Origin: Cryptomeria japonica
Lineage: Eukaryota; Streptophyta; Pinopsida; Cupressales; Cupressaceae
NCBI RefSeq assembly: GCF_030272615.1
Contig: NC_081413.1
Span: 156,617,849-156,681,848, forward strand
Length of the DNA stretch: 64,000 nt
Direction: 5' to 3'
A model generated the notes under the pieces. The model saw nothing but the letters and a program-made list of their open reading frames with translations, was not told where the DNA came from and made no database searches. Below, one piece after another: positions 23,637 to 36,305 of the stretch. The translations under genes and the position numbers were made by a program. Numbering within the stretch: position 1 is the stretch's first letter; each line of letters starts with the position of its first letter.

Positions 23637-23855
23637 TTACACAGGGAAAATTCGTTCACAGAGAAAGAAGATTTATTTCTTTTCACAGGGAAATTTCATT
23701 CACAGAGAGATTAATTTCTTTTCACAGGGAAATTTCATTCACAGAGAGAGAAGATTTATTTCTTTTCACAGGGAAATTTCATTCAGAGAGAGAAGATTTA
23801 TTTCTTTTCACAGGGAAATTTCATTCACAGAGAGAGAAGATTTATTTATACACAC
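23637..23855. repeat. CACAGGGAAATTTCATT minisatellite in LTR
   Basis: Five units of about 30 to 45 bases carry CACAGGGAAATTTCATTC followed by AGAGAGAAGATTTATTTC. Next, to about 24400, come looser repeats of AATGAATTTCATTCTACAAA and ATCTGAAAC. Both are copied in the other LTR (32066-32284 onward). Confidence 0.85.
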
Positions 23856-24987
23856 AGGGAGATCTAGTTTTTATCAAAATAAACTGAAGATAATAATCTA
23901 ATTTCTATTTACTCTGAAACAAATTTCTTATCAGAATTAAAACAATGAATCTTATTTTCAAGAAAAAATGAATTTCATTCTACAAATCTGAAACAAATTT
24001 TCTTATCAAACAATGAATTTTATTCTAAAATCTGAAACTAATGTATCTTATTTTCAAAAGAAATGAATTTCATTCTACAAAATCTAAGACAAAAACAATG
24101 AATTTTATTCTCTAAAATCTGAAACTAAAAATTTAAACAATGAATCTTATTTTCAAAAAAAATGAATTCCATTCTACAAAATCTGAAACAAATTTTCTTA
24201 TCAAACAATGAATTTTATTCTCTAAAAATCTGAAACTAATCTCTTATTAAAAATTTAAACAATGAATCTTATTTAACAATAAATCTCATTCTTTACAAAA
24301 TCTAAAAACTAATTTCATATCAAGAAATTTAACAATGTATCTTATTAAAATCAGGATTCTCATTTTCTACAAAAACTAAACTAATTCTTTAACAAGATAC
24401 AATTAAATTTTCATACTCATAATTAATCTAATCAAATCTAATCTACCATAAAAATGAGATGCATGAACTAAGTTGGAGGAACCTGGATGCTTGAAGATGG
24501 TGTGGAGTCTTCCTTGATCCTCCAATTTGAAGAAAAATCCTCCAACAAAATCCTAGCTGCCAATGAAGTGGACTACCAAAGAGAATTCAACTTGCAGAAA
24601 TTTCTTATCAAGATTAGCTAGCTTTTCCTTTGAAACTTGTTCCCATTTTATAAAAGAAATTACAATTTCCCACTACCTATTTTTTTAATTTAAAAAAAAG
24701 AGATTCTTCTCCCAATTTGGCCTCCATGCAAATTAATTAGGCTTAGTGGGAGGAGTTACATGCAAGGAGGTGGAGAAGCCTCTAGAAGCTTCTTATTCCT
24801 CCTACAACATGTGCCTTAATTTGGGTGAGGGAAATTAAATATCAATTTTAAAATATATATGCATTTTCCATGTGTGTGTGGTTTATTAATTTATTCCCTT
24901 ACAATATTCATTCAATAATTCATCCAAAGAGTATAAATAAAGTTTTGTATTTAAATCAAAAAAAAGTGATAAAGGAGGGTTGTGACA

Positions 24988-25000
24988 TCCTCCCCCCCTT
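24988..25000 (-). promoter_or_regulatory. Polypurine tract of chromovirus
   Basis: On the minus strand AAGGGGGGGAGGA directly precedes the LTR start TGTCAC. This is the expected plus-strand primer at the 3' LTR and fixes the orientation. Confidence 0.9.
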
Positions 25001-25060
25001 AATCTGTGCATCGTCCCGATGCACTTATTAAATGCATTCAAAAGAGTTTATAGTTCGTGT

Positions 25061-28000
25061 TCAAAGCAAAAAGGGAAATAGCTGCTGCATCTCCTTAGTA
25101 TCCTCCCACGTGGCATTCTTCTCGTCGTACTGGTCCCATTGCACTTTGCACTGATCAACCTCTCTGTTGCGCAACTGGCACTGGCGCCTCTCCAAGATTC
25201 TGAATGGCTCTATCATTATTCCCCCCATTTCTTGGACCTGCAAGGCATCCCAATTCAAAATGTGTTTCTCATCAGGTACATACTTCTTAAGAAGAGATAC
25301 ATGGAAGACATCATGGATTCGGCTCAATTGGGGAGGTAAGGCCAACCGATAAGCAACTGGATTAATTCTTCCCAATATTTCAAAGGGTCCGACATAACGA
25401 GGTGCAAGCTTAGTCTTTTTCCCAAATCTTATAGAACTCTTGTGTGGCCTAACCCTTAGGAAGACTTTCTCTCCTACTTCAAACTCCCTTGGTGTTCTGT
25501 TTTTATCTGCATAACTTTTCTGCCTATCCGAGGCTTCCTTCAACCTTTGCCTAATTTCCTTAGTTTTCCTTTCCATTTCTTTCAACATATCTGGCCCAAT
25601 AATCACTCTATCCTCAAGACTATCCCAACTCAAGGGTGTTCGACATGGTCTACCATACAAAGCTTCAAAAGGTGCCATTCCCAAAGATGTTTGATATGTA
25701 TTATTGTAGGCAAACTCTACCAAAGGTAGGTACTCTTCCCATTTTCTCTGTTGGTCCATGCAGTACATACGAAGCAGGTCTTCCATAATCTGATTTGTCC
25801 TTTCTGTCTGACCGTCGGTTTCCGGGTGGTATGCGGTGCTAAAATTTAGTTGAGTCCCTAGAGCTGATTGAAGAGTGGTCCAAAACCTGGAAGTGAATCT
25901 TGCATCTCTGTCTGATATGACTTTCTCTGGTACTCCATGCAACCTAACTATCTCCTTAATGAAACGTCTAGCCAAGGTGGGTGCATCATCTGTCAGATTT
26001 CCTGGTATAAAGTGTGCCACCTTAGTGAGTTTGTCAATTACTACCATTATTGCATCATGCCTAGAAGGTGACATGGGTAGCCCTTGTACAAAATCCATGC
26101 TAATAACTTGCCACTTATGTTGGGGTACATCGTGCAATTGCAACAATCCAGCTGGGTGCCTATGTTCTGCCTTTACTCTTTGACACTCCAAACATTTAGC
26201 TACATACTTGACAATATCGCTCTTCAACCCTTGCCAAAAGTATAACTTCTTTAGGTCTGCATAAAGTTTGTTAACTCCTGGGTGGCCTGAATAAGGGGCA
26301 TTGTGAGCCTCCGATAAAACTACTTCCCTTAAATTCCCTGAATTAGGAACATAGATTCTGTTATTGTATCTGAGTAGCCCATCTTCATCAAATGTATACC
26401 CTTCGACCTTAGGGTCGGTCGGGTTGTGTCTTATAGTTAATTTGACTTGCTCATACCATGGGTCATGTCCTTGCTCATCCATTACTTGCCTTTTGAAAGA
26501 GGTTTTGAAGGTTGCTATAGCCATCAAGTGCCTTCTCCTACTTAAGGCATCTGCCACCCTATTTTCTTTCCCCTTAATATATTCAATCTCAAAGTCATAT
26601 TCACTTAGAAACTCTAACCACCTTCTTTGTCTGGCGTTTAAGTGAGGTTGGGTAAAGATGTATTTTAGTCCTTGGTTGTCCGACTTAAGCTCAAAGGGCT
26701 TCCCTAGTAAGAAGTGTCTCCACTTTTGCAGGGCATGCACAATTGCTGGCAACTCTAAGTCGTGGGGTGCATAATTGACTTCATGATTCTTTAGCTTCCT
26801 AGATTCATAAGCCACTACCCCTTCATCTTGGACAAGTACTCCTCCTAACCCTTCAATAGAAGCATCTGTTACAACTGTGAAGTGTCCATTTGGGTCTGGT
26901 ACCTTTAGAATGGGTGCTGAAGTTAGTTTTCCCTTCAAGATTTGAAATGCCTTATCACTTTGCTCGGTCCATACAAACCTTTTGCCCTTCCTTTGCAACA
27001 AGGTGATGGGATTTGCTATCTTAGAGAATCCTTCCACAAACCTCCTATAGTAACCTGCTAGCCCCATAAAGCTTCTTACCTCTGAAACATTCTTAGGGAT
27101 TGGCCATTCTACTATCGCCTTTATTTTATCTGGGTCGACTGCTATTCCTTCCTTTGATATTATATGCCCAAGGTAGTGAATCTTTTCCTCAAAGAAGGCA
27201 CATTTGGACAATTTCCCATATAACTTATGTTCTCTTAACCTTTGCAAAACAATTTGTAGATGCGCTAAATGTTCCTCTTCATTTCTAGAATAAATCAATA
27301 TGTCATCCAAAAATACCAAAACAAACTTATCTAAGTAGTCATGGAATACACTATTCATCAGGTTCATGAATGCAGCTGGGGCATTAGTTACTCCAAAAGG
27401 AACTACTGTGAATTCATAATGTCCATATCTTGTCCTGAAAGCTGTCTTCGGGATGTCTTCTTCTTTAATTCTGAGTTGATGATACCCTGACCGAAGATCT
27501 ATTTTCGAGAAAACTGCCGCTCCTTTCATTTGATCAAAAAGGTCCTCTATGCGAGGTAAGGGATACCTATTCTTTATGGTAACTTTGTTCAACATCCTAT
27601 AGTCGATGCATAGCCTTAAGGTTCCATCCTTCTTCTTAACAAATAAAACTGGCGCTCCCCATGGTGATACACTTGGCCTTATTAATCCCTTAGCTAAGAG
27701 TTCCTCTAATTGCATTTTGAGCTCTTGTAATTCGGTTGTGTTCATCCGGTAAGGTGCCTTTGATACTGGTTCAGCTCCTGGGAGTACTTCGATAGAAAAG
27801 TCAAACTTTCTCTTAGGGGGTAAACCGGGTAGTTCTTCTGGAAAAACATCCCTAAACTCCTTTAAGAAAGGGGTATTTTCAAATGTTGGTGTATTTTCCT
27901 CCTTTCCTTCATCAATTTCGACCATAAAGATTTGTCCTCCTCTTCTCCTTTCCTTCTTTAATTGCATTGCTGAGATAGTTTCTATATTAATGGGTTTAAA

Positions 28001-29746
28001 CTTTCCTTGGATTTTGACCCTTTTCCCCCCATCATCCAAACATTCAACAATTTTGCTATAACAATCTACATTAGCTTGATGGTCTGCTAACCAACTCATT
28101 CCCATAATTACATCATATAATCCTAAGGGTGCCACATAGAGATCTACCCTTGTTTCGAACTCAGGGAATTGTACCTTTGCCCTTGGTAAACACTTAGTTA
28201 CTTCTCTAGTTGCCTTATCCCCATATTGAACCGTCCATGATGACTCCATTTGATTAACTTTTAATGCATATTTGTTCACTAATTCAGGTGAGATGAAACA
28301 TTCAGATGATCCAGTGTCAATTAGAATTGATATTGGTTGTTCAAATAGTGTACCTGTAGTTTCCACGGGAACATTCTGGTATCTTCTTCTTTGGTTCCTA
28401 ACTGCTGCATGAATCCTCTGTTGGGGCCCTTGTTGGGGTTGATTGGCTCTAATTTGCCCTTGCATCTTGGGGCAGTCTCTAGCAAAATGATTTTCCCCGC
28501 ACATAAAACATCCGCCTGGAGGACCTCTCCTACCTTGATTTCTAGGGGGATCATTCCTTGTTTCATTTCCCCTGGGTGGATAAGTTATCCTGTTCTGCTG
28601 GTCATTCCTGTTATAGTTGCCTCTGTTATCATTGCCCCTGTTATTATTGCCCCTGTTATCATTGCCCCTATTATTGTTGCCCCTGTTATTATCATTTCCA
28701 TTCCTCTGATATTGATTAGGTGGTGGTCTCCTTTCGGAAGAGTTATTCCTTTGACCCTTGTTGAAGTTAGTGTTTCCATTGAATTCTTGCTTCCTTTTGA
28801 ATGAGTGATTCCCATTATAGTTCCATCCTGCTAGTGTCTGAATCTTCCTCTCTTGCCTTAGGGACTTTTCAAGTACTTCATTCATATTTCTGGGTCCATG
28901 CATATCAACCTCTGCCCCTATGTTGGTATTCAGCCCCAAAATGAACTTCCTTGCTTGGCCTTCTTCATCCCTTTGGTACATAGGCACATACTTAAGCAAC
29001 TTGGCGAATTTATCCCAATATTGTTGAACGGATAGGGACCCTTGACGTAGGTTATGGAATTCTGTCACTTTCTCATCAAAGAATAATTGAGGGAGCCACC
29101 TATCTCGAAAATGGTGAACAAATTGATCCCATGTGATTGTATCCCTGTTATACCCATTTTGTTCCTTGGTGTTGGTCCACCAACTAGCCGCCTCCCCTGT
29201 GAGTTGATAGGAGCCCCATAAAGCCTTAGTTGTTTCGCTAAAATCTCTTAACTCAAAATATTTTTCCATTTCATTTAGCCAATTCTCAGCCCCTTCACCA
29301 ATTTGCCTCCCATCGAACTTAGGAGGGGTGATTTTCTTTAAATCCTTGGAGAGTTCCAATATGTTATTTTCCTTCCCATTACCCATCACATTTCCTTGAT
29401 TGCTACCAGGGTTTCCATTCTCGGTACCACTTCTGTTCTCATAGTCATCCTGCCTTTCTCTAAGGTCCTGCAGTGATTGTTCCAGGAAGTTGATTTTATC
29501 TCTTTGTTCGGTTAGAAGGTCGATTATAGCTTGGACCCCATCTCCATTATTCCCTAGGTTGTGTCGAGCCTCTTCATGGTCTTCCTCATGGTTCCCTTCA
29601 TGGTTTTCCTCATGGTTTTCCTCATGGTTTTCCTCATGGTTTTCCTCCCTTTGACTCCTAGTACATCTTCCATTACCCATTCCTATTCCTCTTCCTCTTC
29701 CTCTTCCCCTTCCTCTTCCTCTTCCTCTTCCTCTTCCTCTTGCCAT
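25061..29746 (-). CDS. Chromovirus Gag-Pol polyprotein, intact
   Basis: Single 1561-residue frame encoding all retrotransposition proteins. In order: RG-repeat tail (1-20); ENHE repeats (35-60); Gag domain (about 150-300); NRGND repeats (350-380); zinc knuckle C413-C416-H420-C425, spaced CX2CX3HX4C, one residue shorter than usual; protease LIDTGSS (D477); reverse transcriptase with D750 and FLDD (D814, D815); RNase H with D961, E998, D1023 and D1066; integrase zinc site H1148-H1155-C1185-C1188; catalytic D1218, D1279, E1315 (DD35E); GPY/F module (about 1448-1471); and a chromodomain-like tail (about 1513-1549, ending NATWED). Such tails are known to steer chromoviruses to particular chromatin. 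The ATG lies 147 bases inside the 5' LTR edge. All key residues are present and no stop or frameshift is seen. The exact clade is unproven. Confidence 0.97.
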   Translation of the reverse strand: MARGRGRGRGRGRGRGRGRGIGMGNGRCTRSQREENHEENHEENHEENHEGNHEEDHEEARHNLGNNGDGVQAIIDLLTEQRDKINFLEQSLQDLRERQDDYENRSGTENGNPGSNQGNVMGNGKENNILELSKDLKKITPPKFDGRQIGEGAENWLNEMEKYFELRDFSETTKALWGSYQLTGEAASWWTNTKEQNGYNRDTITWDQFVHHFRDRWLPQLFFDEKVTEFHNLRQGSLSVQQYWDKFAKLLKYVPMYQRDEEGQARKFILGLNTNIGAEVDMHGPRNMNEVLEKSLRQERKIQTLAGWNYNGNHSFKRKQEFNGNTNFNKGQRNNSSERRPPPNQYQRNGNDNNRGNNNRGNDNRGNNNRGNDNRGNYNRNDQQNRITYPPRGNETRNDPPRNQGRRGPPGGCFMCGENHFARDCPKMQGQIRANQPQQGPQQRIHAAVRNQRRRYQNVPVETTGTLFEQPISILIDTGSSECFISPELVNKYALKVNQMESSWTVQYGDKATREVTKCLPRAKVQFPEFETRVDLYVAPLGLYDVIMGMSWLADHQANVDCYSKIVECLDDGGKRVKIQGKFKPINIETISAMQLKKERRRGGQIFMVEIDEGKEENTPTFENTPFLKEFRDVFPEELPGLPPKRKFDFSIEVLPGAEPVSKAPYRMNTTELQELKMQLEELLAKGLIRPSVSPWGAPVLFVKKKDGTLRLCIDYRMLNKVTIKNRYPLPRIEDLFDQMKGAAVFSKIDLRSGYHQLRIKEEDIPKTAFRTRYGHYEFTVVPFGVTNAPAAFMNLMNSVFHDYLDKFVLVFLDDILIYSRNEEEHLAHLQIVLQRLREHKLYGKLSKCAFFEEKIHYLGHIISKEGIAVDPDKIKAIVEWPIPKNVSEVRSFMGLAGYYRRFVEGFSKIANPITLLQRKGKRFVWTEQSDKAFQILKGKLTSAPILKVPDPNGHFTVVTDASIEGLGGVLVQDEGVVAYESRKLKNHEVNYAPHDLELPAIVHALQKWRHFLLGKPFELKSDNQGLKYIFTQPHLNARQRRWLEFLSEYDFEIEYIKGKENRVADALSRRRHLMAIATFKTSFKRQVMDEQGHDPWYEQVKLTIRHNPTDPKVEGYTFDEDGLLRYNNRIYVPNSGNLREVVLSEAHNAPYSGHPGVNKLYADLKKLYFWQGLKSDIVKYVAKCLECQRVKAEHRHPAGLLQLHDVPQHKWQVISMDFVQGLPMSPSRHDAIMVVIDKLTKVAHFIPGNLTDDAPTLARRFIKEIVRLHGVPEKVISDRDARFTSRFWTTLQSALGTQLNFSTAYHPETDGQTERTNQIMEDLLRMYCMDQQRKWEEYLPLVEFAYNNTYQTSLGMAPFEALYGRPCRTPLSWDSLEDRVIIGPDMLKEMERKTKEIRQRLKEASDRQKSYADKNRTPREFEVGEKVFLRVRPHKSSIRFGKKTKLAPRYVGPFEILGRINPVAYRLALPPQLSRIHDVFHVSLLKKYVPDEKHILNWDALQVQEMGGIMIEPFRILERRQCQLRNREVDQCKVQWDQYDEKNATWEDTKEMQQLFPFLL

Positions 29747-29879
29747 TCTAGGTTTTACCTGAAAGTTAAATTATGTAGTTAGTTTTCTTTTTGTGGAATA
29801 AAATTTAATTTCTATTATTGTAAAACATTCCCTTAGTTGAATAAATTGAAGTGAGCACAAGGCCTAGATTTGAACCTTT

Positions 29880-29891
29880 GCTCTGATACCA
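29880..29891 (-). promoter_or_regulatory. Primer-binding site of chromovirus
   Basis: On the minus strand TGGTATCAGAGC, complementary to the 3' end of initiator methionine tRNA, lies two bases after the 5' LTR. Confidence 0.92.
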
Positions 29892-29893
29892 CA

Positions 29894-31840
29894 TGTAATA
29901 ACCCACCATGATTCGTCCAACAAAAATTGAGTATATTTTTTTTTTCTCTTTATTATGTTTTATTCAATTGCATACTCTGGGCATCCATCCAAATAGGATT
30001 GGGCATTCATCCATTCGGGATGAGCTTCTAACCATACGGGTTAGGCAATTGTCCATACTGGACGTGAATTCCATCTATCCAATACGGGATAGGCATCTAC
30101 CCGTACGGGGTAGGCATCCATCCAAACGGGATAGGAGATGCTCTGGCCAGAGACTTAGACTCATCGGGACCATTCGGGTCCTGAGCCACTCACTAAGTAC
30201 TACATTCTTCTAACAAGAATGCACCGAGGTCGCCGTCCTTAGGAGTAGTAAGAAAATAATACAAGCTTGAATTCCGCCTCGGAATTTGGCTTAAAGCCTC
30301 GGGAAGTCAAGCGAATCCATACGGGATTCCTTCCGAGTATGCATTGAATTAAATTTGATTAACTTATCTTTCAATTAGGATTCTTACTCAACCAAGCCTA
30401 GACCCCACCCACGAACACCTGAGTACGAGGGACAACTCCGTCCCAAGACTGCCTACATACCCGCTTCGGCACGGGATCAAGGCGTAAAGTATGTAGTTCT
30501 GTTTTCTAATCTATGGTTTGATGTAAACTGATTTTGTGGGTACGCAACCCTTTCTAGGGTCAGTGTCCCAGACAGTTTCTCTGCGGTTGCTACCCACGAA
30601 GGTAGCATTTAAGCGAAGGCTCAAGATGGCCTATTGCTTGTGGCCTAACAAAATAACTTGAACCTAATTCTTATCACGAGCATCACCCAATTTCAATCAC
30701 CAATATCCCTTCGAGGTGAATAAATAAATAAATAAATAAAGTAATTTTCATGAGAGCTCTTAACTTGACCATCCCTAAGAGGGGTTTACTAAGGTTTATC
30801 TCAACGGATGTGGAATTCAGTTAAAAGTTATCTTATTAAATTATCGATCCAAGAGGGATTACCCGCCCCTTGGATTTTTAACTTCCAAATGTCCCTTATT
30901 ACTCCCCGACGATTTATAGGGACGATGCCACAGACGTCGTTAATGCAGCTTTATTAGGCGTTAAGTGCAGTAGTTCAACACGACGGCATTACCCGTAAGC
31001 GTGACCCAGAGGCACCATATATACCGAACGCTGCTAGTTTTGGTTTTCCAACTTCCTTTATTTAGTTATCTAACTATGAATAACGAAAATAAAAACGTAA
31101 ATAATTGAAGTAACTACTTGAAGTGTAAATTTGCATAACAAATGAAACTTGCATAATAATAATTGCATGAAAGATATAATTATCCTATAAATAATTCGCA
31201 TGTTATGAACCATTAACGAAAGCAATTAATCTATGATGCAAGATGACTTAACGAATCCAAAATAACGATTAAATCTAAGTACTTGTAATAAGGTAGGTAA
31301 ATCTCTAAGGGCCAATCGAGTGTCCCAACGATTCTTAATAGTTTAATAAAAATCTTGCTACACATTAATCTCTTTTTTAATTGAAAGTCAATCTCCTTAA
31401 ACTTACACTAAGGAATAAAGAAGTCATCATTTCCTAAGTGTCATTATTGTCAACCCCCCAAAAAAAACATTAACTACATGGTAATTAATTTAGATTATTA
31501 TTCTTTTAAAAAAAAAAAAACAAACAAAATAAAATTCCAAATTTCGAAATACTAAAAAAAAAACAAATTTAAATGGGATGGCTTGTATTTTATTATGATG
31601 GTAGCAAGGGGTGCGGGGTGGGGACCACGGGTCCCATCACCCCTGCGGCCCTGCATGCGCAGGTCCGCAGGGATGAGGGGACCCTGCGGGCCCGTCCGTA
31701 CCCTGCAATCGGTTACTACGTAACCGTCCTTGCATGCAGGTTAATAACAATGCAAAACGCCATGCGTTGCGGGGCGAAGGTGGTATTTTTAAGAGGTTTT
31801 TTTTTGAACGACTTCCTTTTTTTGTTATTTATATGTGCAC

Positions 31841-31879
<39 letters not shown>

Positions 31880-33416
31880 TTTGCAAACAATATTATTGTT
31901 ATTATTATTTTTTTCTTACAGGAGTAATGTATTTTAATCTATTGAAAATCACCCAGAGCAGGGTAGATAACAGGGAATAACAATGTGGCAGATTGATATT
32001 CAGAGATAAAATATAATGAAGCAATAGCCAGAGAGGTTTTTTTTTTTCTTCATTTCCTTTATTCTTTACACAGGGAAAATTCATTCACAGAGAAAGAAGA
32101 TTTATTTCTTTTCACAGGGAAATTTCATTCACAGAGAGATTAATTTCTTTTCACAGGGAAATTTCATTCACAGAGAGAGAAGATTTATTTCTTTTCACAG
32201 GGAAATTTCATTCAGAGAGAGAAGATTTATTTCTTTTCACAGGGAAATTTCATTCACAGAGAGAGAAGATTTATTTATACACACAGGGAGATCTAGTTTT
32301 TATCAAAATAAACTGAAGATAATAATCTAATTTCTATTTACTCTGAAACAAATTTCTTATCAGAATTAAAACAATGAATCTTATTTTCAAGAAAAAATGA
32401 ATTTCATTCTACAAATCTGAAACAAATTTTCTTATCAAACAATGAATTTTATTCTAAAATCTGAAACTAATGTATCTTATTTTCAAAAGAAATGAATTTC
32501 ATTCTACAAAATCTAAGACAAAAACAATGAATTTTATTCTCTAAAATCTGAAACTAAAAATTTAAACAATGAATCTTATTTTCAAAAAAAATGAATTCCA
32601 TTCTACAAAATCTGAAACAAATTTTCTTATCAAACAATGAATTTTATTCTCTAAAAATCTGAAACTAATCTCTTATTAAAAATTTAAACAATGAATCTTA
32701 TTTAACAATAAATCTCATTCTTTACAAAATCTAAAAACTAATTTCATATCAAGAAATTTAACAATGTATCTTATTAAAATCAGGATTCTCATTTTCTACA
32801 AAAACTAAACTAATTCTTTAACAAGATACAATTAAATTTTCATACTCATAATTAATCTAATCAAATCTAATCTACCATAAAAATGAGATGCATGAACTAA
32901 GTTGGAGGAACCTGGATGCTTGAAGATGGTGTGGAGTCTTCCTTGATCCTCCAATTTGAAGAAAAATCCTCCAACAAAATCCTAGCTGCCAATGAAGTGG
33001 ACTACCAAAGAGAATTCAACTTGCAGAAATTTCTTATCAAGATTAGCTAGCTTTTCCTTTGAAACTTGTTCCCATTTTATAAAAGAAATTACAATTTCCC
33101 ACTACCTATTTTTTTAATTTAAAAAAAAGAGATTCTTCTCCCAATTTGGCCTCCATGCAAATTAATTAGGCTTAGTGGGAGGAGTTACATGCAAGGAGGT
33201 GGAGAAGCCTCTAGAAGCTTCTTATTCCTCCTACAACATGTGCCTTAATTTGGGTGAGGGAAATTAAATATCAATTTTAAAATATATATGCATTTTCCAT
33301 GTGTGTGTGGTTTATTAATTTATTCCCTTACAATATTCATTCAATAATTCATCCAAAGAGTATAAATAAAGTTTTGTATTTAAATCAAAAAAAAGTGATA
33401 AAGGAGGGTTGTGACA
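29894..33416 (-). repeat. 5' LTR of chromovirus (right, 3523 bases)
   Basis: Nearly identical to the left LTR, with an offset of 8431 before the TA run and 8429 after it. A minus-strand TATAAAAT equivalent to about 24648-24656 lies some 335 bases inside the coding-strand start and is the best core-promoter candidate. That would make the transcribed R-U5 part about 3 kb long. Confidence 0.97.
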
Positions 33417-33421
33417 TTGTA

Positions 33422-35610
33422 GATGCTTTATATTTGAGGTGTGATTCTATGAGCATCCAAATGAATCAAGACACAAAAAATTCAGGGAGTGCATGTTTTT
33501 ATGATACATATATGACAGTATAATAGATTATCACATTTGATACTCTTGATACATGTTTACATGTGTTTTAATAGTTTATATTTTGATTTGGTGATAGGTA
33601 TACAAGTTTTCTTTGAGTTTGAGGAAATGGATTGACATGCTTGGAGACTTGGAGTCTTGGTATAGTAAGAACTTTGTGTGTAGGGACACTGTTGGTGATT
33701 ATTATGGTGTCATGGATATATGTAAGTAAATTTGACCATTAGCATGACAAGATCATGTGTGTGGTTGTTTGATGGTGGTGTGGTTCAATGTTAGGAGATT
33801 ATTATGATCTCCTAGATGCTTGTTTGAATCCTCGACTATGGTTACTCATTTGTGGAATTTTTTGAAAAATTAGATCTATAGTTGATTTGGTGCTTGATTC
33901 TTTAGGTTTGCATGATTATATTATTTGATATCTCCATTTGCAGGTTACTAATGTAATAATGATTTTGCATGTTTCATTGTATTGGATATTTGAGTTATGT
34001 AGTTGTGTGGGTTAGCCACCCACTTGGTTACAATGAGATGACTTAGATGTGTTATCTATATCCACAAGATTGATTCAATGTTGATGTATTCTTTGTTAGA
34101 TGACCTTGTTTATGGTCATTTGTGCATTGGTATGTTGCATTGGGATGAGAGGGTAGATGATTAGAGTACCTAGATAATAAGATAATGTGACATAGCATTT
34201 TTTTTATCATGATGTCATGATAGCTTGGTTACACATTTTAATGAGATCTTTCAATAGTGATGGTTTGGCAATGTGAGATTGATTCATGATGTTTTGATGG
34301 TGGCTATATTTTCTTGGCTTGGAGATATCGGTTCTACTTCTCTATAGCTACCAGGACTCTTGTTAAGTGTGTGTAGACCATGGGCAATCTTCATTGAGGA
34401 AATGGTTGTCATGATGCCATGTTTAGCTTGATATCACGATTCAATGGGAGATTTTGATATTGATGTGGATTCATCATTTGGTGATGGATGATCTTCTATA
34501 GTGGTTGGGTGTCATGGAAAAACTCTTGGAGTTTGATTCTTATGTAGTATGAATATTTTTGCATCTTGAGTTACATTGTTAAGAAATAGTTATCTTCATG
34601 TGATTGGATATTTTAAAGTATTGTTTTTTGATTTACTTTTGATTCTAGGTTTGAAATTGGGCATGATATAAGTTCTCTTGAGACCATTATGTGTGCATTG
34701 GTGCATGTGATATCCTAATAGGGGATATTAGATCAATTGAATGAGTTCCCTAATAAGGGATATTAGATCAATTGTCTGAGTTCCTATTTTAGTTGATGGG
34801 GCTTTCACAATGGTCTTAACTAGTTGTCTTGGTTTTGAGAACATTAATCATTTGCTTGGGAGCTTCATGAGAGTTTTGTGTTACATTTGGAGTTTAGCAT
34901 GGATTGATAAATTGTAGGTGCTCATGGATTCTACAGCTACTTCCTAGAGGTTCACGATCATATGGTTGAGAGAGTTATGCTGACATATTGTGAGAGAGTA
35001 TGCTACTATTTTTGTTGCATGCGTGATCATTTTTATTGTTCTTGGTACTACATGGTTTTTTTCATTAGTCACACCTTGGTATGAGTGTTTATTGGTAGAC
35101 TTGATATTCCTTGATCTTTTTTTAGTTTTGATATTACCCATATAGTGGGAGTTTCTAGATTTGTATGTCCTTCATTGACGATTTTTATATAGGGAGATTG
35201 TGATTGTGATTTATCCATGGTTGGATACATTGTTCACATGAGTTAATTGATGTTTTTGATACCTAAGAGGTATGGATGGTTGGATGCATTAGCATATGTT
35301 GTAGATTCCATTTCTAGTCATGTGGAGTTTCTTACCTTTAACAAAAGCTTACAACCATTATTATCACTTGGATTTGATGCTTGTGTTGTTTGGATTGGTG
35401 CTTCTTCACCTTGTTTGGTTCCTTTTCTTCCATAAGTGACATGTTGAAGAGTGAGAGGACTTCTTGCCTGAGATAGTGATCACCTTGATTTATTACAGGT
35501 ATTATGATGGAGCATGAGAGCATGCTAGAGATTCATGTGGCTTCATGTATGGCTATGATAATGTATCTCATTAGTTGACCCTTATGTAATGTATACAACA
35601 AGTGGGATGA
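33422..35610 (+). mobile_element. Old copia-type element, internal part after the chromovirus
   Basis: Collinear with 936-3118 of block copy 1. No gag or pol frame is visible. It ends in the polypurine tract AAGTGGGATGA (35600-35610). Confidence 0.6.
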
Positions 35611-36305
35611 TGTTAGGAATAGGTGTTGTACACCTTTCATAACATGGCGTATTTATTTATGTAAATTAAATAAATATTTACTTGTGGTGCATCTCAGAGA
35701 TGCGTTTGTCACATGATATATTTATTTTTGTCTAATTATAAAGTTGTATGTAACATTGGGTTAATTATTTAATGTGTGGAGACAAAATAATTAATTATTA
35801 TCTAAAAAAATATTAAACATTGTGAATCAAAAAGTAAATGAAGGGTCAATAGTTTTTTGTACTAATGATTTTATCTTACCACTTGGTTGTGTTTGTTTGA
35901 GTTTGAGCCTATAAAAGAAAGCACATGTTTAATGGTTAAGGTTGGTTGAGTGAGTAGGCTATCATTGTATTGAGTTTTCTTTTGAGGAGTGCATATGTGA
36001 AGCATGACATGGGATGCACATATTCATGCTTAGACATATGGAAATCGCATAAAAGAAGCTTGATGCTTCATAAGTGTTCTGTAATATTTTATCACGTTGA
36101 ATAATACATGGAGTGTGGATGCTTTTGGAAGTTGGATTTTTCTCTTTTGAGGGTTTTCCCAGGTATAACTTGTGTTTATTGTATGGCTTGTCTATTTGAT
36201 TTATGCATTATAGTTATTATGTAAGCTTGTATGCATGGTTTTCTCTCATGGGGTTATGTAGGAAATGGATTTAAAATTCTAGATAGTATGCATTATTTCC
36301 TAGCA
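35611..36305 (+). repeat. 3' LTR of old copia-type element (copy 2 of block)
   Basis: Same termini as 3119-3834 and the same flank AACCT. It lacks 21 bases near 36077 that copy 1 has. Confidence 0.8.

Larger units (their letters stand above)
21463..24987 (-). repeat. 3' LTR of chromovirus (left, 3525 bases)
   Basis: Plus-strand ends are TGTAATAACCCACC and GGAGGGTTGTGACA, so on the coding strand the LTR starts TGTCACAACCC and ends GGTTATTACA. It contains a CGGGATAGG array (21548-21712), a GC-rich hairpin (23198-23253), a TA run (23412-23447) and a minisatellite (23637-23855). Frames within it repeat in the other LTR and encode nothing recognisable. Confidence 0.97.
21463..33416 (-). mobile_element. 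Complete young chromovirus (Ty3/gypsy) retrotransposon
   Basis: This 11,954-base element has two LTRs of about 3.5 kb, an initiator-Met primer-binding site, one intact polyprotein gene of 1561 codons and a polypurine tract, flanked by TTGTA on both sides (21458-21462 and 33417-33421). The empty site is uninterrupted in block copy 1 at 931-935. I counted about eight substitutions and one 2-base change in a TA run between the LTRs, roughly 0.2%, so insertion was recent. Intact gene, ends and priming sites make it a plausible autonomous element. It is nested inside the old copia-type element. Confidence 0.97.

Noticed and set aside
25139-29782. Several plus-strand frames opposite the polyprotein
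   Set aside because: They are antisense shadows of a gene with full domain support on the other strand.
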